Shown in pieces: positions 1 through 11,795 of a stretch of 64,000 bases of DNA; the first letter of the stretch is position 1, and every line of letters begins with the position of its first letter. Below the pieces are notes generated by a model, which did no database searches, had not been told where the DNA came from, and saw only the letters and a program-made list of their open reading frames with translations. The position numbers and the translations under genes were made by a program. The stretch comes from Phaffia rhodozyma (taxonomy: Eukaryota > Basidiomycota > Tremellomycetes > Cystofilobasidiales > Mrakiaceae). The stretch is from positions 2,125,501 to 2,189,500 of the forward strand of contig JACGZH010000003.1 of NCBI GenBank assembly GCA_014706385.1. The letters run 5' to 3'.

Positions 1-1995
1 GAATTGCATGCAACAGCATCGAACAGTCTTCTGTTGTCCGAAGTAGAGTTCCAGGCGTGTGGATCCTCTTCGCGATAGATGCGTTGATGGTTGCGCCCGA
101 ATGGGTGTAGACCGAGATGAGCGTGCCTGTTTATCAGAAGCCTCAGATAAAACGAAACCCAGACGTCTGGAACGATGAAAGAAAAAAAGAAGTCCTGATC
201 CTTACCATGTGGGAGAAGAAAAGTGCTGAGTTGTTGTTTATGTATCTGAACTCGATAATGCTCGGTCAGATGATGGACAACTGCTCTTGCTGCCATTTGC
301 TTTAGAAGTATGATAAGACAAGAAAGAGAAAAGAATGTAAGATGAGAAACTAGTGTACATCTGTTTTTGCGCTCAATTTCCAGATGAACGTACCTCCTCC
401 AATCTATCATCCCACTCGTTTTCTGCCTCTAACTCTTCCGCCTTGCTATCTTCCTCTGCTTCTTCCTCTTGTTCCAGCTGACCGTCGGCTTCTGCGTCAA
501 TCATGTCGACACCATTTCTGGCCCCGCCTGATAAGAATCCTGATCGGGTTCTCTGTTTCCAATTTCGAGGAAACCCTTCAGATTCACCGAGGATAAAATC
601 CCGAGCTTGGCGTTTCGAGGTGTTCATGTTGAACAGACGAAGCAAAGGGTCGAAGAAACTTGGATTTGGCGGATGTGACGATTGATGGAGTGAATCGTGT
701 TTGCACAGCGTGTGGATCTGAAGGCGGGTAAATCTATTTTCATGACATTTATGAGATGTGAAAGGACATTGGGAGGTAGGTAACTCAGGGATGAGTATCA
801 AAGCCTGAACCACGACCTATGACTTGAGGAAAAAAGGCGTACAATTGATCGGCGTACCAATCCACTGTGTTATTGTAGCAAAACGGACAATCGTCAGTTA
901 ACCCAAAGATTTGACAATACCATGGTGCTCATTAAATGAGTGAAAACCTTTAGAGTGAGCATGAGCAGCGTATTTGATTGCATCTTCGAGAGCAAGTGGA
1001 CTGTCGATTGCATAGAGTGGACCAAACTATTAGCTTGACGATTGACAGACAACGAAAGGCTTCTAATGAAACTCGTAGACGTACTGAAGTTCAAACTGCA
1101 ACGCTATAGCCTAAGAGGTCATCGTTAAAGCGCGCTCACACGAGTATTAGTTTTCGGTATCCGGTACTGGAAGAAAGGCGCAAGGTTTTCAGAGTTGACA
1201 TACCTGAATGACCTTCCAGTTCAGTCCGTCGACCTGATTAGTTTTGATCAGTGTCAACGAGGTCAACGAGGAAGGAATTGGGGTTTCGGACTTCAAATGA
1301 GCTGACAGTCAGACTCACGTTGATCCACCGACCTTTAGCCCATTTTGGTCGATTGTTGAATTCTCCAGATTGAAACCACTTGATGAAATCCGGTCCTTCG
1401 AATCGTCTTTCGAGGACACGATCGATTGACCAGTCGATCACTTGAATGGCGCTTGGCCCGACCATGTTGTTGAACTCTGCTTTGGATGCATCGATCCCAG
1501 GTCTAATTCCGTGAAACCGATCAGACAACACACATGCACACAGATATATGAACGGGTGGGATGAGCAAGATGAGGTCAAAGGACCTATAGAGATACATAT
1601 GTATATAAAAGACTGACTCTGCTCCCATCGAGGACGATCCCCAGTCAAATTCAGACTCGTTGAACTCGGAAGACGAGTTGGAAGCTATAGCTCTGATAGC
1701 CTCCAATCGGTTCATCTTTGGAGTAAAGGTACGCTTGACCTTATTATCGGATGATTGACCTTGATTTCCATGCCAAAAACTCTACAGCGGTGAGTATACA
1801 AAGCTTTTCAATCGATGAATCAAAGCAATACAAAGGATGGGTTGTCGACCCGTCGAACAAACCTTGATGTGAGTTGCTAGAAGGCGCGTAATGTATCGAC
1901 TTTGCCTTGGTAATTGTTGCACCAGACTCGGGATCAATCAGAGGTGGACCTGTTGTACCCAAGGATGATGCTGTTGGACTGATATTGGACGACAT
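1..1995 (-). CDS. CorA-family Mg2+ transporter, N-terminal part (C-terminus beyond window)
   Basis: This is the cytosolic portion of a fungal CorA/Mnr2/Alr-type magnesium channel, spread over at least eight short exons. Spliced reading gives, in order, a Ser/Pro-rich N-terminus, the segments RWINV and VDGLNWKVIQ, then ELHPLALEDAIKYAAH and DWYADQLYAFF, an acidic linker, and finally GTLISVYTHSGATINASIAK and TPGTLLRTTEDCSMLLHAI near position 1. These match the alpha/beta domain and the following helix of CorA proteins. The diagnostic GMN loop and two membrane helices would lie left of position 1, so transport function is inferred from the soluble domain. The start at 1995 is the only ATG in frame with the first exon for several hundred bases; an upstream non-coding or short coding exon cannot be excluded. 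It is divergent from the chorismate mutase gene, with under 400 bp between starts. Confidence 0.8.
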
Positions 1996-2342
1996 GGAGG
2001 CCAAAACGGACGGTTGAGCACTTGCTGATGCTGAGTGAGGATCGGACGCAAAAGGATTCTGGAAGATCCGGCCTGATGTAAACGGGCACCGGTTGAGTTG
2101 GAGGTTGAGAAAAAGCAGCGCCGTTCTTCTTGACAGTAAGTGTATGCTGGAGTGTGAACAATCTAGTATGAGTATAATCGAGTAAGCTATGTACTATCGA
2201 CCGATGGACGATGTAGTCAGCTCAACAAAGCCGGTAGCTGATGATGGTGAACGGGAGCGAACAGGCGAGTTCGTCATTGAGAGGTTTCCGTCCTTCAAGC
2301 GTTTACAATCAACAACCATCATCAGCATCAGCAACCGTCATC

Positions 2343-3682
2343 ATGAACTGTTTGTCTAGATCTCTCGAGACCAGGTGTACTGGAACACAGGTATGTACAT
2401 CTGACGATCCCAGTTGTTGTTTTTCAAATTACATACAGTCACTTTGGGCGAATCAGTCGAATCCTTGCTCTCACTCGACAAGATCAGACATACATTGAAC
2501 CGGCTGGAGGATACCATTATCTTTCGTGAGTGATCCCGAGTGAGGGATATGCCTGTCGGGTTCATTCAAGCTGAAGCATATCGTCTTTCTTTTATCCGGT
2601 TCGGCGTTATCTTCTTCCGCTAGATTTGATCGAGAGAGCTCAGTTTGCGTACAACCCAATCACATACACCCCGGACGCGTTCAAAGAACTGAAAGGCAGA
2701 GACTTCCAAGGAAGTTGGCTTGAGTGGTTCTTGAAAGAGATTGAAACCTTTCACGGTTGGTACCATCTCTGATGTCTGTGCTATCCTGTCGGATGTATAG
2801 CTGCTTCTGTTGCTAAGAGCTCTCTTTCATCTCTTTCACTGCTCTAGCCAAAGCCAGACGATATACCTCTCCAGATGAACACCCATTCACTTCGATAGCC
2901 GACCTCCCGATGCCTATGTTATCTCCTCAAGATCTGCCAAAGCTTCTCTACAAGCACAACGTGAATGTCAACCAAAAGATCAAATCCATTTACATTGAGC
3001 ACATCGTGCCCGCCATCACAAGGACTCTTGGAATGGAAGATGATGGGAATTATGGATCTTCAGCCACGAGAGATGTTGAGGTTCTCCAGGCCATCAGCCG
3101 ACGAGTTCACTTCGGTTCGTCCTTCCTCCTCGCACCCTCTTGAGCATCAACCTCGGTCATCCCATTAACTTTCTGCTCTCGTTTGTATACTTCTTTATAC
3201 ACTTGCCATCATATTCACAGGCATGTTCGTATCTGAATCAAAGTTCCTCCTGGCGCCACATGACTTTATTCCTCATATCCTCGACCCCAACCCGACTGAG
3301 CTACTCAACCTAATCACCAAACCAGCTGTCGAGGCTGCTCTGCTTATCCGAGTTCGAAACAAGGCAAAACTTTACGGTCAAGACCTTGATGGGATGGGTA
3401 AACCTATCGAGGGACAGGATCAGGCGCCAGGCAAACTGGATCCTGCGATTGTCGTGAGGTTGTACGAGGAGTTTGTCATGCCGCTCACCAAAGTTGTCGA
3501 GGTAAGGAGCTCTGCTTTGGCCTACACCTTTGAGCCTTGATCAAAGTTTGGTGTATCATACCAAACATCGCTCAATCCATCCCGTTGTATGTTTCTGTTC
3601 CGCACAGGTCGAATATCTTCTCACAAGGCTCGACGGTGTTCCCCAATCGCAAATCGAAGCATGGCAGAACAAAACTGCTTGA
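2343..3682 (+). CDS. ARO7: Chorismate mutase
   Basis: Chorismate mutase converts chorismate to prephenate, the entry step to phenylalanine and tyrosine. About six exons read: [17 protein letters not shown], then [11 protein letters not shown] (exon from 2624), a block around 2850-3114 ending [19 protein letters not shown], a block at 3222-3500 beginning [20 protein letters not shown], and a last exon from about 3608 ending [10 protein letters not shown]. The SATRDxxxLQAISRRxHxG motif and the N-terminal RLEDTIIF helix are signatures of the all-helical eukaryotic AroQ class; length is normal for the family. The last exon, stop at 3680-3682, is clear. The 5' end is not: the ATG at 2343 joins in frame through a GTAC donor at 2377, but an in-frame ATG also exists at 2241. 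Allosteric Trp/Tyr control is known for the yeast enzyme and is only assumed here. Confidence 0.88.
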
Positions 3683-3901
3683 ACTACCGGCGACCGCCCA
3701 TCCTATCACTCGCGATGTCCCTCTCATACATAGATGTGAATTTAGAGAGGTGGATAAGACTTTTACATTCGATTTATTCTTCATCGTTTTGTTTGGATCG
3801 TGGCTCTAGAGGACTCTCTGGTTTATATATTGATGTTCATTCTATCTAGCCAATGGGTTCAAGGCAATCCGGCTTCTTTCTGCTTGTCATGTATTCTATG
3901 T

Positions 3902-6759
3902 CTATTGATTCATCGCTGCTTCCTCTTCATCCTCTATCTCTTTCTTTGCTCCTTCGTCCTCTTCCTGCGTATGGGCTTTCCGCTTGGTTCTCGCACCAGC
4001 GCTGACGTGATCGCCCAAGTCAACACCTACGCTCCTCAAAGCATCGACACACCAACTTGGAATTCCACCTTGAGAATTCGCGAAATACCTAGGGAAGAAA
4101 CGTTTGAGGTATGCGGGGTATGTGTCCTCCAAAATAGCTGTCCTAGCTTGACCCATCAACCGGGCTAGATGACGATGGAAGTATGGAAGGGGCCTATGTA
4201 AGGTTTGGTTGATCGAGAATCATGAGAAAGAAGGGAAAGACAAGGGGGACGAACCTTGAAAGGCGATGTTATGTCTGAGTGAAAGACAAGGGAGAGGAGA
4301 AAATGAGCTGTCAGTGTGAAGATTACGTCACAAGAAGGAAGGAAAGCACGAACAAGGTGATAGCTGTTGTATACAGGATGAATCAAAGTATGCTATTGTC
4401 AGTTCTACCCTCCAGAAGCTTCAACGAGCGAGAAAGAGTAGATAGAAACAAGAGAACAGAAGAAAACAAACCATGATGGGAGTTCGTCGTACTCGACATA
4501 TGATTCAAAGCAGCCCTAGACATCCCGCTTCGACAAGTCGGGCACGGGCAGTCTTCTTCGATGACTCTATGATCTTCAATACATGCCATCGATCCTGTTA
4601 TCGATACGATCGGGTATAACGGAGCGCATTTAAAGATGAAATCGAAGTCAGGAGAAATGAACACAAGACGAAGAAGTCATGTTACCGGGGGTTCACAGAG
4701 ACGTACGGGTGTTGAGGGGACCGTCAAATGTAAGAGCCATACCGAACCGAGCCGTTCTTGTCGGGAACACACAATCCGCCTATACCGACAACAAAAGGTT
4801 AATAATCTACGTGTTCAAGCGCTGCCTAAGATAACTGAGAGTTTGATCACAAACTGACCATGTCGACTCCTAAAGCGACGACGACCAAAAGGTCTTCTGC
4901 GTACCCGACACCCATTGAATATCGCGGTCCTAAGATTCATTTCGTTCGGTACAGCAAATCAGCCCTGAGCTCATAATTGATGCAAAAAGCAACGAACTCA
5001 CTGTCGGCTGGGAGCTATCAGCAGTGAACGAACGATATTGTGAGTAGACTTCAACAAGTGTTTGCTCATCGACTGAATCACAATAAGCTTACCAGGTCGG
5101 TACATTGCGAGATACTAACACGATACTCAATTCCGAACAAGTCAATGAGAAAATCAATCTGAAGAGGGGAGTGAACAGCATGGCTTACACTTTCCAGAAC
5201 ACATCTGGAGATGATCGCAAACGAAAGATGTCTTTTGATAAGTACTGGCTCTACATCTCGTTCAAGTCAAGCCAAGGCGAACCAAACAGGGTACAAACCT
5301 TTCTCTTCTCCTCCAGAAAGTCCTCCGATGGCAAATCCACCCAATCCAGCATCATCTTTCCTTTTGACCATCTCTGCGCAACAAGTTTTTCTCAACTCGG
5401 GATCAAGACCACCTTGAACGATAGCAAAGATCTTTTGATCGATTCTATGGGCCTTAGGGGGAGCTGTGGCATGATACTTGAGACATCTGTCTAGCCATCT
5501 AACGGATCTCCACTGATTTAGGATATGATGGATTTGATCATTACATGGTAGTCTTGGAAGGAAAAGAGAGAACAGATGGAACTCGCCATAGCCTCTTCAA
5601 CTCGAGGTCCAGTGGCTTGGTTGAATCGACACAAGATATCATCTGTCAGAAACATACAGATAGATGAACATCTACATATGAGGCATGACTCACTTAGAGA
5701 AGAGACAACATCGTCCAGTTGCATCATGATATCACTCCCTATCGAGTGTTGGACCGCTATACTTTGTTCGGGCTGAATTTCACCGAATTACCGAGACGAA
5801 TGGAAACGATGACAACGCAGCGATCAGGCGCAAACTAGAGGGGATTGGGTATCAGGTGTACCAAGAAACGACAGAACGTACTGTCAACATGGTAGGTTTT
5901 CCGTCGAAAGGGGAGGCAAACAAAACGCCTTCCTCAGTGATCTGGGTAAACTTGAGAAGAGAAACCATCTGGAATCTGCAATTGATCAATATCAATACCC
6001 AGACATTCCCAAAGATGCAACCAGGGTAAGCTATATGTCACTCTGTGAAAGACATCATAATAATAATGATGAAAGTACCCTCCGCTATCCTGGATATAGT
6101 CATGATAGAAACTTCGATCAGCCAAAGTAATCCAGCTCTCTGGAAAACGGCATTATTAAGCAGACTGAATCAAAGGGGCCTACAGTCAACAGATTCCCGT
6201 TCCACCCCTGAAACTTGTGAGCTCCTCCAGCCTTATCCAGTACCTCGACTCCTGGCTGAAGAGACAGATGATACGTGTTGTTCAATTGGAGGGTCACGCC
6301 TAGCGAGGCCGTCTGTTGGGGGGTCAACCCCTTGATAGTACCTGTATACGCGAGGTGTGTCAAAAACCATCGGATGAAATAGAGACCAAAGATTTTCCTT
6401 GAGATAGAACGACGGACCTTGAGTGGCTACGGGCATGAATGTAGGCAGTATTGTTGGACCCTAAGAACGATTCAGACGTTCGTTATGATACTGACCCTCA
6501 TCGAAATCACTATGTTCAGAGAGACGACGGAGCGTGAAGAGATTGGACTCACATGAGGAAGTGTCATTCTACAGACCCTTGCCTTACTACGATTCAATAA
6601 CAACACGAGCAGGATAACGATCAGTATGAACCTCTCCAGCAGCCATCCCTAACCCATTGGCCAATTTCTCGGACCCTTAGGACAGAAAGTTCAGCTTCAG
6701 ATACATGACGACTTGAAAACATACGTCGTAGAACATCGACCGAGGACCTCAAATTTCAT
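3902..6759 (-). CDS. QTRT1: Queuine tRNA-ribosyltransferase catalytic subunit (eukaryotic TGT)
   Basis: This enzyme exchanges guanine-34 for queuine in GUN-anticodon tRNAs, working with a second homologous subunit. The start at 6759 gives [12 protein letters not shown], followed after an intron by [11 protein letters not shown], then [55 protein letters not shown] (first catalytic Asp), [15 protein letters not shown], and [12 protein letters not shown] carrying the base-exchange nucleophile region. A zinc-site segment CPCPTCRSG follows near 4530. The C-terminal exon (to 3902) reads YPAYLKRFF and [15 protein letters not shown], followed by a charged Lys/Glu tail. All motifs expected of an active TGT are present. 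The gene is split into roughly ten exons, one of only 11 nt (6079-6089). Many ascomycete yeasts lack this gene. I did not see the partner subunit QTRT2 in the window. Confidence 0.93.
6079..6089 (-). other. 11-nt microexon of the queuine TGT gene (encodes catalytic DSGG)
   Basis: On the minus strand the 11 bases GATAGCGGAGG lie between an AG acceptor and a GT donor. Joined to the upstream exon ending in ...LLT and the downstream exon starting ATTCCAGATGG, they restore the invariant LLTDSGGFQMVSL of the TGT family in a single frame. No alternative reading of the flanking sequence supplies this motif, so the microexon must be included for a functional enzyme. Confidence 0.85.
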
Positions 6760-7132
6760 CGTTGGTAATTTGACTCGAATGATGGCAGTAGACTGAGTGG
6801 CCTGAGGGTGTAGGGTCGATCCTTTCAAAAGAAAAGCAAGTAGCAGAAGCCGAGTGTGATGTCTGTTGGATGTCGTTGACGTTGGAATCTCAATTTTGTT
6901 GAATATTTGGCTGGATTGGGTTGCCCGACCGGATCTGACCGAGGTAACACAGACAAACCAAGTTCTTTCTCTTGCTCTTGTGTTCTCTTCTCATTTTCAT
7001 CTACTGTACGCTTTGAGTTTCATCATGCCAAGTTCATGGGAGGCATATTATGGAGAACACCGCGCCTTGCTTCAGAAACACGATGGACATATAAGCCAAG
7101 ACTCGACCGAATCCTCTAGCTAAATCGAAAAA
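6760..7132. other. Intergenic region between QTRT1 and PITH genes
   Basis: These 373 bp lie upstream of the queuine transferase start and downstream of the PITH gene stop, both on the minus strand. The stretch should therefore hold the PITH 3' end and the QTRT1 promoter. Plus-strand open frames here show no protein-like pattern. I see no RNA gene or repeat. Confidence 0.5.
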
Positions 7133-8485
7133 CTATCGGATCGTGGCATTTCGAGGAGTAGCGGTTTCCTTCATGCCTCCAATAGGTGCATCCGCGCCCT
7201 TTTGATACAAACATCCAAAATAAACAATCAAACAAACAATCAAGGCAATCGTCCAGTAAGACATCTTCTCGACGTTCGTCTCAGATGGAAGACCCTAATA
7301 ATCATGGTAGCTTACCAAGGCGGCAGGAATGGTAAGCTCTGTATCATTATCTTTTTGAGGATTCCTCGGATCGCCAAGGAAGCCAATGTAACTGATAGGT
7401 AAAGCCAGTTTGGGTCGGACGAAGCGATGGTTCACGAGTCAGTGATAAGGAAGACCGATTTCTAGAAACAAAACCAACAGCAGAACTAACTATACTCTCG
7501 ACTTGTCACTCCCCTCTGGTTCGCCAAAGAACAGACCTATCGAGACTACATCCTTGAAAGACTGTACCCGGAGCGGGTATTCGACCACGTCCTCTCCGTG
7601 TAACGCTAGCTCTTGCGTTGGTTTGAGGTCTGACTCGATTTCAGAAAACGTCAACCTGTGTTGAGAAGACAAAGACGGCCATCGCCAGCGTGAACAAAGC
7701 TGAAGAACACAATGACACATATCGGAAACGTACCCTTCCGGCCTGTTCGCAAATATCTTGACTACGGATGGTGCGGTTTCTCCTCTACCTTTCAATCCAA
7801 CAATGAGATCCGAATGTTGCGCTCAAGACAGCAGACAGCAGAAAACAGACCTTGCGGACGTACCTGTTTTGATCAATATTGACCGTACTCTCACGTTCTG
7901 AATTGGATAAGCATAGTCGAATCAAAATGAGGCAAGATTGAATCCAACACAACCTGCAGAAGAACTTTGTTGAACTTACTTGGACAAATGGAATATTCAG
8001 AATAAGCTATATAGAATGAAGACATCCATGGTGATATCGTTCAGCCAAGCTACGACTCGAGTGCGAACGAAAGCAGATGGACAGACCTGGTCATCTACTC
8101 CACTCTCCACCCAGCTGCTATCATCCTCTCTGTCCTCCCAGCTTTTTATCACAACCTTGGCTTCTCCTCTCCCTTCACCCGCCTGTCGGTCGACCAAACT
8201 TGTCGAACCTGACTCGCCGGCTATGGCCGTCAGGGTCGATCGAGATGGTTCCTCGAGGTTAAGACCCCACACGTTGTCAGTATCGATGTATGGGTACAGG
8301 TTGGTAGATGAGGTCGACCCTGAAGTTAGACGAGACGAGATATGAGATGATGTTAATAGATCGGTTAATGCTGTAGGTCAAGAAGAGTAGATCAGTCAGC
8401 ATCCAAAGCAAACAAGCCATCAGGCAGATCCCAGAAAGTGACACGATACAGAGAACTTACTGAGATCGTCTTGACAGTTCGTCAT
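7133..8485 (-). CDS. PITH-domain protein (PITHD1/TXNL1-C like)
   Basis: The spliced product begins MTNCQDDL (start 8485), then STSSTNLYPYIDTDNVWGLN. A run rich in small residues follows, then IKSWEDREDDSSWVESGVDD and, further on, GRGETAPSVVKIFANRPEG, LTFSEIESDLKPTQEL, YPLRVQSFKDVVSIGLFFGE, YIGFLGDPRNP and a C-terminus GADAPIGGMKETATPRNATIR. The order YIDTDNVWGLN ... W/PWEDR ... VESxxDxx ... F.dIe ... PTQE ... YPLR ... FxxVxSLtLFF ... YIGF is the PITH fold, the proteasome-interacting domain first described in TXNL1. No thioredoxin domain is fused, so it resembles PITHD1. A low-complexity insertion (GAGEG-like, near 8170-8220) interrupts the N-terminal part of the domain. Its function in fungi is not well defined; interaction with the 26S proteasome is an inference from the family. 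Confidence 0.86.
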
Positions 8486-8753
8486 GGTTCACCGGAAGTC
8501 TATAGTGAGTGTGTAGGCGCGTATTGGAATGTCAATGGATCAAGACGATGTTCTATGTTATGAGCAGACGATGATGATGGTGGTGGTAGTAGTGGTGATG
8601 ACGAAATGATCACTCAGCCTACATCGTCTCGACTGAATCTTTCTTATTCCATCTTCTTTCTTCCATGTCTCGTTCAACTAAACGACATTTTTGTATTTGA
8701 CAGTTGATGAAGTATCTACATATATAAGCTTCCATGAGAATGGCAACGTGTAT

Positions 8754-9654
8754 CTAATGCTTTGTGCCCTTTGTTGAATGGACATCCGAATGGCCCAGCG
8801 ACACGGCAGGCGAGATGATATCCCGGACCCTTTGTTTCTTCAGACATCAAGACCATCGCAAGTTTCAATGTTTATGCAAACACAGCGTATGATCAGCACT
8901 AAACCCACCGGGGACGTCGATTGCACAAACAGACAGACCAGAATTGGTTGAACTCACGAGTATCTTGAGCTCGGGAAACCCTCCTTCGATCTAAGACATC
9001 AGGTGTTCAGCGAAACGTCCACAGATGAGCAACTAGTGTGTTTTTTGTATCCAGCATTTCTACCAATGTCAGATCAGATAAACACAATGTACCTTTCTAT
9101 CCCAAGCGAGTTTGACCTGGTCGTTCTTGTTGTACACCCAGACTCTGAACCGACCACCTGTCTCTGGAGCATTTAATGGAATAAGAGATATCGATCTGAT
9201 GGCTGGTGAAGGGAACGTCAGGAAGAGTTCTGTCTGAACCCAGGTCGCCCGATGAAGCCACCGGCACTGTGTTGAACGAAGAACATCTTATTCATCAGTT
9301 CAAGGAAGCGCAAGACATGGGTAGAGAGTAAAAAGATCGACTACAAACCCGATCACAAAACTCGATGACGACCCTCCATCCTTCTGATTCCTCCAATCTA
9401 GGAGGAGTGAACGTGCTTGCATCCAGCAGTGGATCTGACTCTTTGCTCTCTGGGATACTTTCTGCTTGTTTCACTGGTTCTGCAGTCATGGCGACATTAT
9501 CGTTGCTGGTGTTGGTGGTAGTGACAGGCGACGTAGCTGGGACGGTGCTGCTGGAAGGAGCTTGATCGCGCTCCAAGCTAGAGGCTTTCAGCGGAGGACA
9601 GAGACCTGTTGTACAATCAGGATCTGCTGCCAATGTTGATACTGAGGATGCCAT
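8754..9654 (-). CDS. SelW/Rdx-family thioredoxin-fold protein with N-terminal extension
   Basis: Four exons give a protein of about 200 residues. The first (start 9654) encodes MASSVSTLAADPD and a Ser/Thr/Pro-rich, probably disordered, segment of about 85 residues, then WRVVIEFCDR. The second continues CRWLHRATWVQTELFLTFP, IRSISLIPLNAPETGGRFRV and AWDRK. The third reads IEGGFPELKIL, and the last KQRVRDIISPAVSLGHSD, ending at 8754. This matches the Rdx (SelW/SelT/SelH) fold: beta-C-x-x-C-alpha, then the EGGFPE motif and a C-terminal LGHSD tail seen in fungal members. The redox site is CDRC with ordinary cysteines, so this is not a selenoprotein. The CxxC codons are split by an intron. A redox role is inferred; no substrate is known to me. 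Confidence 0.87.
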
Positions 9655-9882
9655 GCTGAATATACTCAGATGACGATGATGAGATGATGATGAGAGTGTA
9701 TGGAAGAACGGAAAAGGAAAAAAAGGAAAGAATCTTTGGAATTTCATCTTCGTCATCTTTCGACCCCAAACGATCATCCAGCTACTTCTACGTTTCCCAT
9801 AGCTTGCTTCTTCTTTCTCACCCTTCCCTTTGTTGGCATACCTTGTTCTAGTCGGATACAGTACCATAAGTACACCAATACC
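9655..9882. promoter_or_regulatory. Divergent promoter between SelW-like and PYM genes
   Basis: Only 228 bp separate two start codons pointing away from each other (9654 minus, 9883 plus). The promoters and 5' leaders of both genes must lie in or overlap this interval. It contains a GATGATGA-type repeat near 9670-9695 and a C/T-rich stretch on the plus strand just before 9880. No TATA box is evident. Confidence 0.6.
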
Positions 9883-11795
9883 ATGACCACCGCTGCTTCC
9901 GCATCCGGTATCGTTCAGGGTGCCATTCCAGCCTCTAGGCGGCCGGACGGGACGTACGTCTCTCTTTCTTCTTCGTATTCGTACATCGTGCCAAAATCAA
10001 GCTAAAGAAACGTTGACGTGGTGTTCGTTGGGATGCTATCAGCGTTCGTAAAGAAATCAAAGTCAGACCAGGCTTTACCCCCCAAGAAGATATTCCTCGG
10101 TTTCGATCGCCTCGTGTGCTTGAGAAACTGAAGGGATCCGCTTCGTCTGCCGTTTCATCCCCTTCCTCACCAGCGACAACGATCACCAGCGACGCGTTCT
10201 CGACCGCCAGCCTGGTTTCTTCCCTGGATGCAATCAATGTCTCTTCCTCTACGTCAATAGACTCACCTTCTGTTAAGAGAGGGTCGTCAGCTTCCGTTCA
10301 TGCTCCACCATCTGCTAGCTCTCTTCTCTCTGCTCCTGCTTCTACCACCGGCTTCAAGTCAGGCGCGGCAGCTTCGATGCATGCTCCAGTGGGCAAGAAA
10401 ACGGGTTCATCCGCTTCAATGCACGCACCCTCCTCTCAGCCTCCGGTCGTCACTCTGGCTTCTGTTCAGCAAGACTCCTCTTCTCCTGTTTCGTCTACAC
10501 CTTCGGCACCTACTTCGGTTTCTACCCCGGCGTCTACCACCAATCCGTCCAGCACTTCCTCACAAGGCCCTCCATCCCATTCTGGACATCAAGACCGAAC
10601 GGGTGAGCCTCCTCGTTCGTCACCCCGAAAACCATGGCCATCTGGACAGACTGCTGGATCGAATGACTCAGCCGAAAGCAAGCCTGAAACCAAGCCAGAG
10701 TCGTCGTCCGCTGAGGTTTCCAATAAGACGCCAGAGGTCACCGTCTCGTCTTCGTCCTCGTCGAAATTAGCCATGGATCAGCCTCTCTCGACTTTTGCGT
10801 CAAGCCAAGCAGAGGTCCCACCTGCAACAGCCTACCGATCTTCTAGGATTCTGGACTCCAAGTCGAACCAAGTCGACCGATCGACCAGACACAACATTGA
10901 TTCAGATTGGAACGCTGCCAAGCACTGTTTCCTCGATGAAGACGACTACGAAGACAAACGGAGTCGAAAAGGAGGCAGGAAGGGAAAGAACGCGAAGAAA
11001 GGAAAAGGCTCTTCAAAGACAGCCGCAGGAAAGGGCGTAGAAGCCATGGGTATTCCGATCATCCAATCCGATCACCTAGGCTCGAACGCGACTTTTGTCG
11101 ATGGTTCAGAACTTGATGAAGACCTCCAAAAGACGTTTACTCCGTCACCGAGCTTATCCAGAGTGCTCCCACCATTTTTGTCCAAGCTCGATCCTTCCAA
11201 AGCGCCGTTCATCTTTCCTTCTCGGCCATCGACCCCAATCCACTCGGCCGGTCCGTCCAGCCCTACTGCGGAAGAAAGGCCAAACCCGGTGGTAAACCTG
11301 CCTATCTCGGCCAGGCTAGCAGAGACAAAGGATCAGGATCGGGACGGCCATGGTGTTGAGGGGGACTCATGGAGAAGGCGACGGACGGATGAGGAGGATT
11401 CGCTGTTTGGTGCTGGCGGAAAGGGACCGGTCGATCGAATCGTGGTCAATCTACCCAAAGGGAAGCCGGGTGTTGGAGGAGACGTCGTTGCAGGTGCTGG
11501 ACCAGCGTCCTCTAAAGAAGGAGGAGCCAAGGACAAAAAGAAAAAGAAGAAGAAAAAGAATGCGCCCAAAACGAAGGAAGATACACCAGGCGGAAAGGGA
11601 TCGAGAGGAAAGAAGGAGGAGGAACCGAAAATAACGACAGAGGAACAGGTCAAGCAGAAGAAGGAAGAACAGAATCAAGTGGAGAGACCAATGATACTCC
11701 CTTCGTTCTCGGACGACTCGTGGGGCGTTCACCTAAGAACGCAGAGCTGGGCAGACGAGATTGATCTAGAGGAGGACGAGCCTAATTTTGGTTGA
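9883..11795 (+). CDS. PYM/WIBG-type exon-junction-complex disassembly factor with long C-terminal extension
   Basis: Exon 1 (9883-9953) encodes MTTAASASGIVQGAIPAS and RRPDG. It joins in phase 2 to exon 2 (from 10043), giving DGTVRKEIKVRPGFTPQED. The pattern GIV..IPAS.RPDGT.RKE..VRPG(F/Y)TPQED is the Mago-Y14 binding (WIBG) domain of PYM, which removes exon junction complexes during translation. The predicted protein is about 607 residues, far longer than typical PYM. After the N-terminal domain comes a roughly 230-residue Ser/Thr/Pro-rich segment containing three copies of ASxHAP (10281-10435). Then come HNIDSDWNAAKHCFLDEDDY, Lys/Gly-rich basic runs, SKLDPSKAPFIFPSRPSTPI, and an acidic end SFSDDSWGVHLRTQSWADE. 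The role of the extension is unknown. The single-exon second part is unusual among these intron-rich neighbours. Confidence 0.82.

Noticed and set aside
373..813. Independent small protein at the left edge (minus strand)
   Set aside because: Its second half reads as an exon of the CorA-type gene and its first half as an intron; splicing joins it to CorA motifs on both sides.
8754..9654. Possible selenoprotein
   Set aside because: The redox motif is CDRC with TGT/TGC-type cysteine codons; no in-frame TGA at the active site, so it is a cysteine homologue.
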